Numbered from the stretch's first letter, positions 1 through 6,090 are shown. The stretch is DNA of 9,902 nt from JALHST01 sp038316335 (GCA_038316335.1 JBBQAM010000087.1:1-9902), one strand, 5' to 3'. The notes: generated from the sequence alone by a model not told the origin. Numbers and translations are program-made.

Positions 1-36
1 CGCTGGCGCTCGTCTCCGCCAAAGGCAGTCAGGTGT
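1..36 (+). repeat. GC-rich dispersed repeat, copy 1 (cut by window edge)
   Basis: The window opens inside a GC-rich element reading CGCTGGCGCTCGTCTCCGCC and then AAAGGCAGTCAGGTGTGAC. The same core recurs near 1483, 1979 and 2588. Similarity to copy 3 continues through the GGCAGNCAGGTGNGAC stretch, so the unit is longer than the core. The following 60 bases contain small inverted repeats (GTTTG/CAAAC at 47-65; GGCC-AAT-GGCC near 73-83; GGTTA/TAACC at 86-100). It lies in the leader of the serine hydrolase gene at 146. The left boundary is outside the window. Confidence 0.75.
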
Positions 37-145
37 GACACGTGTTGTTTGCCTGTGAGACAAACTTGTGGGGCCAATGGCCTTGGGTTAGCGGATAACC
101 GTAATTTTACGAACAGCAATCACCCTAATTAATTGACATGATAAA

Positions 146-1468
146 ATGAAAAATGTATACTGGATTCTATTTCTGCTAACATCTTCGTCTTTTACATCTT
201 TTGGACAAAATATAAGTGTCACAAAATTGGACAGTTTTCTTAACACACTAGCATCAAAAGAGATGGCACTGGGTAGCTTGACCATTTCAAAAAATGGCAG
301 AATTCAATATCAAAAATCAATAGGTTATTCTTTTGTTAGTAGTGACAAAAAAATACCTGCTGACCTACATACAAAATATAGAATTGGTTCGGTAACCAAA
401 ATGTTTACGGCCGTTATGATTTTTCAGCTTATCGATGAAGGAAAAATAGACCTTGAGCAAAAGCTAAATGAATATTTTCCCGGCGTACCCAATGCGAACA
501 AAATTACCATCCAAAACATGCTTTATCACAGGAGCGGATTGCACGACTACACCCATAACACTGATTTTCAGGAATGGATGGAACTGCCTAGATCGCATGA
601 AGCGCTATTGAAAATAATACGTGATAAGGGAAGTGACTTTGAGCCAGGCACTCGGGCAGATTATAGCAACAGTAACTACATGCTTTTAGGGTATATTATT
701 GAAAAGATTTGCAAAATGACCTATGCAGAGGCCTTAAAGAAAAGAATAACATCCAAACTAAATTTAAAGAATACGTATTTTGGAAGGAGTATCAATATAC
801 AAGATAACGAGAGTACTTCGTATAAATATTCCAATAACAACTGGACCAAGGAAAAGGAAACTGATTTAAGCATACACGGTGGTGCTGGCTCAATGGTCTC
901 CACTCCAACTGATATGGTTAAATTTATTGATGCTTTATTTTCCAACAGACTCATAAACAAATCGAGTTTAGCAAAAATGGAGACAATGATCGATGAGTAT
1001 GGAATGGGAATGTTTCCTAACAAATATGGTGATAAGGCGAGTTTTGGGCACAATGGAAGAATTGAAGAGTTTTATGCTGCACTCTGGTATTTTCCTACTG
1101 AAAAATTGTCATTTGCCTATTGCACGAATGGCATTGAATATCCCCGAACGGATATAATAGAAGGCATTCTGAAAATTTGCTTTAATGAACCATTTTTAAT
1201 TCCTTTTATGCAAAGCAATACGCTTAAAAGCGCAGACTTGGATAAATATATTGGAACGTATTCCTCGGAACAAATAGCGGTTAATTGTACCAAAGACGGA
1301 ACTAAATTATTTTTAGAGACAAAAGGAAAATCCTTTGAAGTGGAAAAAATAAATGACCACTATTTTATGAATAAAGCAAGCGGATATTTCTTTGAGTTTT
1401 ATCCTGACATGGGTGAACTGCAGGTAAAAGAGACCGATAATATTTATTATTTAAAAAGGGCAAACTGA
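146..1468 (+). CDS. Secreted serine hydrolase, class C beta-lactamase / penicillin-binding protein fold (peptidase S12-like)
   Basis: This is a 440-residue protein with an N-terminal signal peptide (about residues 1-20, hydrophobic ILFLLTSSSF, ending near FGQ), so a periplasmic or exported location is likely. The three active-site motifs of the family are visible. They are SxxK as S82-V-T-K85 in GSVTKMF, YxN as Y173-S-N175 in ADYSNSNYMLLGY, and HxG as H302-N-G304 in FGHNGRIEEF. The fold therefore looks catalytically intact, with an extra C-terminal domain (about 360-440) of the kind that often follows the catalytic domain in Bacteroidetes homologues. Members include esterases, D-Ala-D-Ala peptidases and D-amino-acid peptidases; the substrate cannot be read from the sequence and antibiotic resistance should not be assumed. 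The ATG at 146 places the signal peptide correctly. The gene is AT-rich, stands alone, and is bracketed by repeat copies 1 and 2. Confidence 0.93.
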   Translation: MKNVYWILFLLTSSSFTSFGQNISVTKLDSFLNTLASKEMALGSLTISKNGRIQYQKSIGYSFVSSDKKIPADLHTKYRIGSVTKMFTAVMIFQLIDEGKIDLEQKLNEYFPGVPNANKITIQNMLYHRSGLHDYTHNTDFQEWMELPRSHEALLKIIRDKGSDFEPGTRADYSNSNYMLLGYIIEKICKMTYAEALKKRITSKLNLKNTYFGRSINIQDNESTSYKYSNNNWTKEKETDLSIHGGAGSMVSTPTDMVKFIDALFSNRLINKSSLAKMETMIDEYGMGMFPNKYGDKASFGHNGRIEEFYAALWYFPTEKLSFAYCTNGIEYPRTDIIEGILKICFNEPFLIPFMQSNTLKSADLDKYIGTYSSEQIAVNCTKDGTKLFLETKGKSFEVEKINDHYFMNKASGYFFEFYPDMGELQVKETDNIYYLKRAN

Positions 1469-1482
1469 TTCGACAAATTTCC

Positions 1483-1513
1483 CTCGCTGGCGCTCGTCTC
1501 CACCCAAGGCTGC
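1483..1513 (+). repeat. GC-rich dispersed repeat, copy 2
   Basis: The core CTCGCTGGCGCTCGTCTCC followed by ACCCAAGGC begins about 14 bases after the stop codon of the serine hydrolase gene. It matches copy 1 almost exactly across the core and then diverges. The 90 bases after it are non-coding (they contain GTTAACAGCGTCAAC near 1531-1545) and lead into a gene-start remnant that is shared with the stretch after copy 4. Confidence 0.75.
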
Positions 1514-1587
1514 CAAGTTCGACGAATGCCGTTAACAGCGTCAACCCGATTGCCATTGGGATGCTATTCGGCAAACAGATGCCATAC

Positions 1588-1777
1588 ATCGCAAATAAGT
1601 TCGAAGTGTATGGAATGGCGTATGATCAAAGAATTATGGCAACTTGTTCGTATATTAGGTGTTGAAAAGATTAATTACTTGTTCTTATATTTAGGTATTG
1701 GCAGGATTAGGGCCCAGACAATGAAATCATCTAACGGGGACACTTTATTTACAAAGATTTTCCATAGGGACAAGTGA
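1588..1777 (+). pseudogene. Gene-start remnant A (MIKELWQL...), related to remnant B
   Basis: A reading frame with ATG at 1622 gives a 51-residue peptide starting MIKELWQLVRILGVEK, then NYLFLYLGIG, ending at a stop at 1775-1777. Aligned by hand, the segment 1588-1695 matches 2671-2778 without gaps at roughly 70% of positions, and the ATG lies at the same offset (34 bases) in both. Several codon differences are silent (GAA/GAG, CAA/CAG, TTA/CTG, TTA/CTA), which suggests descent from a coding sequence. The amphipathic start followed by a hydrophobic stretch looks like the N-terminus of a membrane-associated protein, but I do not recognise the parent family. Similarity between the two stops after YL(F/L)LYL, so only the gene start seems to have been kept. 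It could still be a small functional peptide. Confidence 0.4.
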
Positions 1778-1871
1778 ATGGTTTCGGGACCATTTGGACT
1801 TTGAAAAGATAAACGTAGGACACATCAAAAACAGCGCATCGGCCCAATGAAATTCTTGAATAAACAGCAGC

Positions 1872-1977
1872 ATGAATAAGATTCTTTTTCCAAAACTTCC
1901 CTGGTTTCTACTATTACTGATTCCATTGACACTGATCGGATTTTGGCCTACTTATTTTTCAAAGCTTTTTGATTCCC
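1872..1977 (+). pseudogene. 5' fragment of a membrane-protein gene, cut off at repeat copy 3
   Basis: ATG at 1872 begins a peptide MNKILFPKLPWF, then LLLLIPLTLIGFWP, then TYFSKLFDS. This is a typical start of a bacterial membrane protein: a short basic end, then one strongly hydrophobic segment (about residues 11-27). After about 35 codons the frame runs directly into repeat copy 3 and becomes composition-shifted nonsense (LPCWRSSPSKADRCDASH), ending at 2073-2075. The parent resembles uncharacterised Bacteroidetes multi-spanning membrane proteins that begin this way, but that is from memory. The loss of everything after the first helix at the exact edge of a repeat suggests recombination or deletion at the repeat. 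Confidence 0.5.
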
Positions 1978-1978
1978 T

Positions 1979-2055
1979 CCCCTGCTGGCGCTCTTCTCCG
2001 TCCAAGGCAGACAGGTGCGACGCGAGCCACTGCCAGCGCGCCAATCTAGCAGGGG
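1979..2055 (+). repeat. GC-rich dispersed repeat, copy 3, with palindromic ends
   Basis: This copy reads CTGCTGGCGCTCTTCTCCG and then TCCAAGGCAGACAGGTGCGAC, matching copy 1 with a few substitutions over about 35 bases. The whole element is bounded by the perfect 8-base inverted repeat CCCCTGCT (1979-1986) / AGCAGGGG (2048-2055). Inside it GCTGGC (1984-1989) can alternatively pair with GCCAGC (2032-2037). The transcript or single strand could therefore fold into a long imperfect hairpin. It terminates the membrane-protein fragment at 1872 and lies 82 bases upstream of the SnoaL-like gene. Confidence 0.7.
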
Positions 2056-2136
2056 ATAAAGTGAATTCAATATGAATTAAAATACGGTGTAAACTATGTG
2101 CGTCAACGAACATTTTTTATCCTCTCATAACATGCT

Positions 2137-2577
2137 ATGAAAAAAAGAGCTTTGACATTTCTTTTATTATTGCCAACTTTACTTATGGCTCAATCAAACA
2201 ATAGGGTAACCGAAAATTTTCTCCAATCTTTTGCTGATGCATTTAATGCTCATGATATTAAGGCGATACTATCTCATATGACAGATGATTGTGTATTTGA
2301 AGCTTCGTCCGGGCCGGATTTTAACGGAGAAAGATTTACTGGACAAGAAGAAGTTAAAAAAGCATTTGAAAATGTCTTTGCAACATTCCCTGATGCTCAT
2401 TGGGGTAATCCCAAACATTTCATTTCAGGAAATAGAGGATTATCCGAGTGGATTTTTACAGGAACCAAATTAGATGGCACCAAGGTTGAGGTTTCAGGAT
2501 GCGATTTATTTACTTTTAAAAAAGGTAAAATAGCAATTAAGAATTCCTATAGAAAGAATCGATTACCAATAAAATAA
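2137..2577 (+). CDS. Secreted SnoaL-like / NTF2-fold protein
   Basis: This 146-residue protein starts with a clear signal peptide (MKKRALTFLLLLPTLLMAQS, cleavage probably near AQS), so it is exported. The rest has the pattern of SnoaL-like/ketosteroid-isomerase-type domains. That pattern is a helix FLQSFADAFNAHDIKAIL followed by MTDDCVFE (about 28-55), then the FTGQEEVKKAF helix (67-77), FATFPDAHW (81-89), and alternating strands ending DLFTFKKGKIAIKNSYRK (123-140). Proteins of this fold include small-molecule isomerases, cyclases and many of unknown role; the substrate is not predictable here. Length is normal for a single domain. The ATG at 2137 is supported by the signal peptide. The gene stands alone between repeat copies 3 and 4 and its stop is about 10 bases before copy 4. 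Confidence 0.88.
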   Translation: MKKRALTFLLLLPTLLMAQSNNRVTENFLQSFADAFNAHDIKAILSHMTDDCVFEASSGPDFNGERFTGQEEVKKAFENVFATFPDAHWGNPKHFISGNRGLSEWIFTGTKLDGTKVEVSGCDLFTFKKGKIAIKNSYRKNRLPIK

Positions 2578-2587
2578 GAGAAAAAAA

Positions 2588-2625
2588 CCTCGCTGGCCCT
2601 CACTAGCGCTCGTCTCCGCCCAAGG
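2588..2625 (+). repeat. GC-rich dispersed repeat, copy 4, with a 10-base insertion
   Basis: The copy reads CCTCGCTGG, then an extra CCCTCACTAG (2597-2606), then CGCTCGTCTCCGCCCAAGG. Removing the extra 10 bases restores the core of copies 1 and 2. As with copy 2 it begins just after a stop codon (about 10 bases after the SnoaL-like gene), and as with copy 2 it is followed about 100 bases later by a related gene-start remnant. Confidence 0.75.
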
Positions 2626-2670
2626 TTTATATATGCTACTGGTGCCGTTGCCAAGGCCAAACCTATAGAA

Positions 2671-2794
2671 ATCGCAAACAAGACCGAAGTTTAGTGTATT
2701 TCGAATGCTTAAAGAGCTGTTGCAGTCAATTCGTAAATTAGGTGTTAAAAAGAATAGGTACTTGTTACTATATTTACCAGTTGTAGCACATTGA
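2671..2794 (+). pseudogene. Gene-start remnant B (MLKELLQS...), related to remnant A
   Basis: ATG at 2705 opens a 29-codon frame MLKELLQSIRKLGVKK, then NRYLLLYLPVVAH, stop at 2792-2794. It is colinear with remnant A from about 34 bases before the ATG to about 74 bases after it (start of shared block ATCGCAAA at 2671 and 1588). It may be the left-over 5' end of a lost gene, or a small hydrophobic peptide. The parent family is not recognised. Confidence 0.4.
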
Positions 2795-2841
2795 ATATAA
2801 TCTACAAATCTGAGAAAGTTTAAAAATCAGTTAGATCGTAT

Positions 2842-3510
2842 CTATTTATTAAGATGATTAATGATTTTAGATTCAAAAAAACTAAAATCATATCCTCCTG
2901 TGAAATAATCAACAATAATTCCTTCTCTATTTATAAGAAATGTCATAGGTCTTTCTGTCTGTATATTAGCCCAATCAAATTCTTTCGAATAGACTGCGGT
3001 TACTGCAAAAGGAATTTTTTTAGCAAATTTAATTAATCTTTCTTTATCTTCATCAGATAAGGCAATCACGGTTAATCCTTGATCCTGATATTTACTTTGT
3101 AACTTATTAAGTTCTGGCATCTCTTTGATACAGGGAGCACACCAAGTCGCCCAAAAATTTAATACAACAATTTTACCTTTATAATCACTTATATTCTTTT
3201 CAGAATCGTCAGCTAACAAATAAAAATTAAATGGCGGTGCAGGTTTATTATGAAGTACTTCCAATGCATTAATTACGTATGAGATTCTTGGTTTCATTCT
3301 TGTTACTTTATTAAAAGCCATGGCACTTACAAATATTAAAAATGTTAAGACTGCAGTTATTGAATACCCTAAAAAACCTTTGGGTAGAAAATATTTATTA
3401 TTTTTTACTAATAGATATAAAAGGAAAACAGCAACAAGAATAATTGTTACGGTTATCAATTGTCCCCATTGAATAATAAATTTGGCATTGTTCCCTATAA
3501 AATTTTCCAT
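2842..3510 (-). CDS. Membrane-anchored TlpA/ResA-like thioredoxin-fold protein
   Basis: The 222-residue product has two hydrophobic segments near the N-terminus (about 16-35 and 47-65) and then a soluble thioredoxin-like domain (about 88-222). The redox motif is WCAPC at 123-127 inside LNFWATWCAPCIKEMPEL. The cis-proline loop is RPMTFLI with P188. This is the AhpC/TSA-TlpA-ResA group. Family members reduce or exchange disulfides outside the cytoplasm, for example in cytochrome c maturation or for redox repair; the partner here is unknown. Most such proteins have one anchor helix or a signal peptide, so two helices are slightly unusual and would leave both the N-terminus and the catalytic domain on the same side of the membrane, presumably the periplasm. 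The gene is very AT-rich, runs opposite to its neighbours, and shares a divergent intergenic region with the gene at 3772 that contains a perfect palindrome. Confidence 0.9.
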   Translation of the reverse strand: MENFIGNNAKFIIQWGQLITVTIILVAVFLLYLLVKNNKYFLPKGFLGYSITAVLTFLIFVSAMAFNKVTRMKPRISYVINALEVLHNKPAPPFNFYLLADDSEKNISDYKGKIVVLNFWATWCAPCIKEMPELNKLQSKYQDQGLTVIALSDEDKERLIKFAKKIPFAVTAVYSKEFDWANIQTERPMTFLINREGIIVDYFTGGYDFSFFESKIINHLNK

Positions 3511-3559
3511 CTTTTAGTTAGTTTTATTTAAAGACCATTGAAAATTAATTTTGTTACGC

Positions 3560-3579
3560 TTATTCAAAATTTTGAATAA
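3560..3579. promoter_or_regulatory. Perfect 20-base palindrome in a divergent intergenic region (candidate operator)
   Basis: TTATTCAAAATTTTGAATAA is identical to its own reverse complement. Flanking CGC (3557-3559) and GCG (3582-3584) could extend the symmetry with a short bulge. It lies 50 bases upstream of the minus-strand thioredoxin start and about 190 bases upstream of the plus-strand gene at 3772. It is therefore placed where a homodimeric regulator could act on the thioredoxin promoter. No regulator gene lies beside it. Confidence 0.45.
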
Positions 3580-3771
3580 TCGCGCTACAACACCATGTTT
3601 AATTAATTGCTAGTCACGTGTTTACTTGGAAAACTTTACAGATTGACCATTGGTTCGTTTTTTTTAATAAACAAGTGCTAACCAACGCAACTAGGCATAT
3701 TCGAACACGTTAACGAACATCGTGAGTAACAACGGACAGACATCGAATAATTGAATTTTAATAGTGGGAAT

Positions 3772-4269
3772 ATGGATTTTGATTTCTATTTGGACAAATT
3801 TGAAAATTCGTCAAAAAGACTCGATAAAAACCAGTTGAGCAAAAGGCAACTTGAAGTGAGCGTTGGAATTGTCTTGGATTCGGTCTTTTTAAAATTATAC
3901 AAACCAGCATGGACAAATGACTTAAATAATCCATTGAATGCAGAGGCGCGAATATTTTTTTCGATTTGGGTAAATGACAAAACTATAAAGGGCAACAAGG
4001 TATTCTATAATATTCATGCTTTAAAACTCAGAAAATTGAAGGGATATGCTATTTTAAGCCGGGCGTTTGCAGACAGTTTCAGAAAGCAGTTTATTACCCA
4101 TCAAAACGAGTGGGAAAATGTGAGCGTGAAATTTGGACCATTGACCTTAATGGAAGGGTGGATAGAATTTGAAGAAGATAATCTAGTTAAAACCGTGTCG
4201 ACACTGGCTACTAACTTTTTTGAAATCGACGCTTTAATAGACAATTCCCTAAAACCATTTAAAATATAA
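3772..4269 (+). CDS. Conserved-looking hypothetical protein, 165 residues, function unknown
   Basis: I do not recognise a named domain. The protein is soluble in appearance: no signal peptide, no membrane helix, mixed charge. It contains the stretches IFFSIWVNDKTIKGNKVFYN, then IHALKLRKLKGYAILSRAFA, then SFRKQF, and a C-terminal part with VSVKFGPLTLMEGWIEFEED. From memory similar uncharacterised proteins exist in Bacteroidetes, but I cannot confirm a family. ATG at 3772 is chosen over the in-frame TTG at 3751 because it is a standard start and begins MDFDFYLDKF. Codon content is clean across the whole length, so this is a real gene. It stands alone, divergent from the thioredoxin gene, with GTTAACGAACAT (3709-3720) in its leader. 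Confidence 0.75.
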   Translation: MDFDFYLDKFENSSKRLDKNQLSKRQLEVSVGIVLDSVFLKLYKPAWTNDLNNPLNAEARIFFSIWVNDKTIKGNKVFYNIHALKLRKLKGYAILSRAFADSFRKQFITHQNEWENVSVKFGPLTLMEGWIEFEEDNLVKTVSTLATNFFEIDALIDNSLKPFKI

Positions 4270-4389
4270 AATCCAAGCTAGTAATCGAATGAATTAAAAA
4301 TTTTATAAAAGCCGGATATAACAATGTCTGACGCAAATTCCGAGAGATCCTTCGCTGGCCAACTAGTGCCCCCAAAATACCACACGACT

Positions 4390-4410
4390 CCTAAGGGTGT
4401 CGTTCTTAGG
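4390..4410. repeat. Stem-loop CCTAAG/CTTAGG
   Basis: CCTAAG (4390-4395) and CTTAGG (4405-4410) form a 6-base perfect stem around a 9-base loop. There is no T-tract, so a terminator is unlikely. It sits 15 bases left of the inverted copy of the GC-rich repeat and may be part of the same composite element. Confidence 0.45.
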
Positions 4411-4424
4411 ATACATATGATTGT

Positions 4425-4460
4425 GATTACTCGTCGAAGACGAGCGCCAGGGTGGTAATC
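4425..4460 (-). repeat. Inverted, palindromic copy of the GC-rich repeat
   Basis: Read on the minus strand, 4430-4452 gives CCCTGGCGCTCGTC, then TTC, then GACGAG. That is the same core as the direct copies (TGGCGCTCGTCTCC), but here followed by a mirror arm. CTCGTC (4430-4435) and GACGAG (4439-4444) form a tight stem around GAA. An outer pair GATTAC (4425-4430) / GTAATC (4455-4460) surrounds it. This copy suggests that the parental element was a full hairpin of which the other copies keep one arm. Confidence 0.6.
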
Positions 4461-4600
4461 AGGACTGTGCGAATACTTTTTCTGAAAAATCCATAACTTT
4501 AAGCAATGGCTCGGTATGCTGATTATTAATCCCGACGGATAATCCCGTTAGGAAACCAAGCAGAACCGGTTGCCCGAAATTGGCGGAAAATTCTAATAAA

Positions 4601-5512
4601 ATGAATGCTACCGAAGAATACAAAAAAACAAGGCAGGTACTTTTTGAAAAGGAAGGGATTCAACCGCTTTCAAAAATTGTAGGTACTTCAGGTCCCGTAA
4701 AAAAAGTGCATTACCTCGAAATCGGCACAGGAAAACCGCTTATTTTAATTCATGGCGGCGGAAGCCATGCTAGTGAATGGTTCAATATTCTTAAACCGCT
4801 TGCGAGGAACTATCATCTATTTGTAGTGGATCGTCCGGGATGTGGCCTAACGGATAGCATGGATTACACAGGGGTTGACGTTCGAAAAAGTGCCGTTGAA
4901 TTCGTGAACTCGTTCATGAAGGCAGTAGGGCTCGAAAAGGCCCTATTTATGGGGCAATCGATGGGGGGTTATTTTAGTATCCGTTTTGCCATGCACTATC
5001 CCGAAAAAGTGGAAAAACTTATTTTAATCGGGGCACCTGCTGGAATGAATTTGTGGATTCCACGAATGTTAAGGGTATTAGGAACAAAAGGATTAAATCG
5101 GCTGTTGGTCAAAACGGTTGCAAAACCTAGTATTAAAAACGTACGGAATGTGCATAAACAACTACTGGTAGCCGATGTGGGGAAAATGTCGGATGCCTAT
5201 TTCGAACATTGTTACTACGGCCAATTAATACCAGGGAACGAAAAGGGATTTCTTACCTTGCTCGAAAATGTCCTCACGTTGGCTGGCTGGAAAAAAGACC
5301 TGTATCTCGGGGATAAATTACCACAATTGAAGATTCCTGTCCGGTTTATTTGGGGAGACAAAGATGCCTTCGAAAAGCCAGAAACAGGGAGGCCGAAGAC
5401 ATTAGCAATCGAAGATTGTAAATTTGAAGTAGTTGAAAATGCGGGGCATAGTCCCTGGCTTGATCAACCGGAAGTATGTACTTCCTTGATACAAACGATG
5501 CTTATGGCGTGA
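4601..5512 (+). CDS. Alpha/beta hydrolase
   Basis: A 303-residue cytoplasmic alpha/beta-hydrolase fold enzyme. The visible motifs are the oxyanion-hole HGGG (about 51-54) in ILIHGGGSHASEW, the nucleophile elbow GQSMGG with the serine at about 120, IWGDKDAF carrying the acid (about 253-255), and the catalytic histidine in ENAGHSPWLDQPE (about 283). The set is complete, so it should be active as an esterase, lipase-like or C-C hydrolase; the cap region (about 148-235) is not informative enough to name a substrate. ATG at 4601 is preferred; an in-frame TTG at 4580 would add seven residues. It starts the higher-GC part of the window and is followed by a 230-base gap without a gene, so it is probably transcribed alone. 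Confidence 0.9.
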   Translation: MNATEEYKKTRQVLFEKEGIQPLSKIVGTSGPVKKVHYLEIGTGKPLILIHGGGSHASEWFNILKPLARNYHLFVVDRPGCGLTDSMDYTGVDVRKSAVEFVNSFMKAVGLEKALFMGQSMGGYFSIRFAMHYPEKVEKLILIGAPAGMNLWIPRMLRVLGTKGLNRLLVKTVAKPSIKNVRNVHKQLLVADVGKMSDAYFEHCYYGQLIPGNEKGFLTLLENVLTLAGWKKDLYLGDKLPQLKIPVRFIWGDKDAFEKPETGRPKTLAIEDCKFEVVENAGHSPWLDQPEVCTSLIQTMLMA

Positions 5513-5742
5513 ATATTTGTTCACAATGTTCCTTCACAACAGGGTTGAAGTGCAAAGATCAAAGCACAGATTTGTACTAAATATAAGGGCAGAATAGTAC
5601 AATGCGTGGGCGCGATGGTATTGTGTGTCATGCATAGGAGTTTCTGGATAACCTGTTGACCGTCGGCACAGGGATTTTGGCTTTGAGAGCTATAATTGGA
5701 TAAGGCGGTTAAAACGAACTAGTTTAGACAAAAATCAATGAT

Positions 5743-6090
5743 ATGAAAATCAAAGCTGCGAACATCACGATCAATGTACAGGATATGGTTCGATCTATTT
5801 CCTTTTATGAAGGGCTCGGTTTGTCCCTTACTAATCGTTGGGAGAATTATTACGCATTACTTTCTGCGCCCGGGATTCAAATTGGGCTGCATCCAACGAC
5901 AAAAAATCATTTAAAGGCCGACTCGGGAAACGTTTCCATAGGATTTACAACCGACAATTTTGAGGAGGTCAAGTCTGAACTACGTAAATTGGCGATCCCA
6001 GTGACCGAAAGACTTGAAGAGGGGGGCGCATTTCTTCACTTCAGCGACCCGGATGGCACCGCTCTTTATTTTATCGAGCCTAGGTGGTAA
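5743..6090 (+). CDS. VOC / glyoxalase-fold protein
   Basis: A 115-residue single vicinal-oxygen-chelate domain: ANITINVQDMVRSISFYEGL at the start (the usual strand-helix with FYxxLG), and HFSDPDGTALYFIEP at the end. Glu112 in YFIEP matches the usual C-terminal metal ligand and His50 (IGLHP) may be another. The residue at the common first-ligand position is Asn7 rather than His, so metal binding may be altered. The family contains glyoxalases, dioxygenases and drug-binding resistance proteins, usually acting as dimers; no specific role can be assigned. It ends 83 bases before the DUF1697 gene in the same direction and could be co-transcribed, although a stem-loop overlaps its stop codon. Confidence 0.88.
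   Translation: MKIKAANITINVQDMVRSISFYEGLGLSLTNRWENYYALLSAPGIQIGLHPTTKNHLKADSGNVSIGFTTDNFEEVKSELRKLAIPVTERLEEGGAFLHFSDPDGTALYFIEPRW

Larger units (their letters stand above)
1469..2136. other. Gene-poor stretch between serine hydrolase and SnoaL-like gene
   Basis: These 668 bases hold repeat copy 2, gene-start remnant A, a truncated membrane-protein start and repeat copy 3, all listed separately. The remaining pieces (1778-1871 and 2056-2136) show no convincing coding sequence. The last piece is the leader of the SnoaL-like gene and contains GCGTCAACGAACAT at 2100-2113, which resembles the leader of the gene at 3772. Confidence 0.6.
4270..4600. other. Intergenic stretch rich in inverted repeats
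   Basis: No coding sequence is convincing in these 331 bases. They contain a hairpin at 4390-4410 and an inverted copy of the GC-rich repeat at 4425-4460 (both listed), the fragment TTCGCTGGCCAACTAGTGC near 4352, and the motif ATAACAATGTCTGACGC near 4318. Its right end is the leader of the alpha/beta hydrolase gene, with CCGACGGATAATCCCGTTAGG near 4532-4552. Confidence 0.5.

Noticed and set aside
88..285. Minus-strand 65-codon frame at the left edge
   Set aside because: It overlaps the start and signal peptide of the serine hydrolase and contains the low-complexity leader; no evidence of coding.
721..1053. Minus-strand 110-codon frame inside the serine hydrolase
   Set aside because: It is antisense to a gene with intact catalytic motifs and shows no recognisable protein pattern.
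146..1468. Calling the serine hydrolase an antibiotic-resistance beta-lactamase
   Set aside because: The S12-type motifs are shared by esterases and peptidases; the sequence context gives no support for drug hydrolysis.
1..4460. CRISPR array explanation for the GC-rich repeats
   Set aside because: Copies are hundreds of bases apart, imperfect, of variable length, separated by genes, and no cas gene is visible.
4580..4600. TTG start for the alpha/beta hydrolase
   Set aside because: The ATG seven codons later is a stronger start and the extra residues (AENSNK) add no conserved feature.
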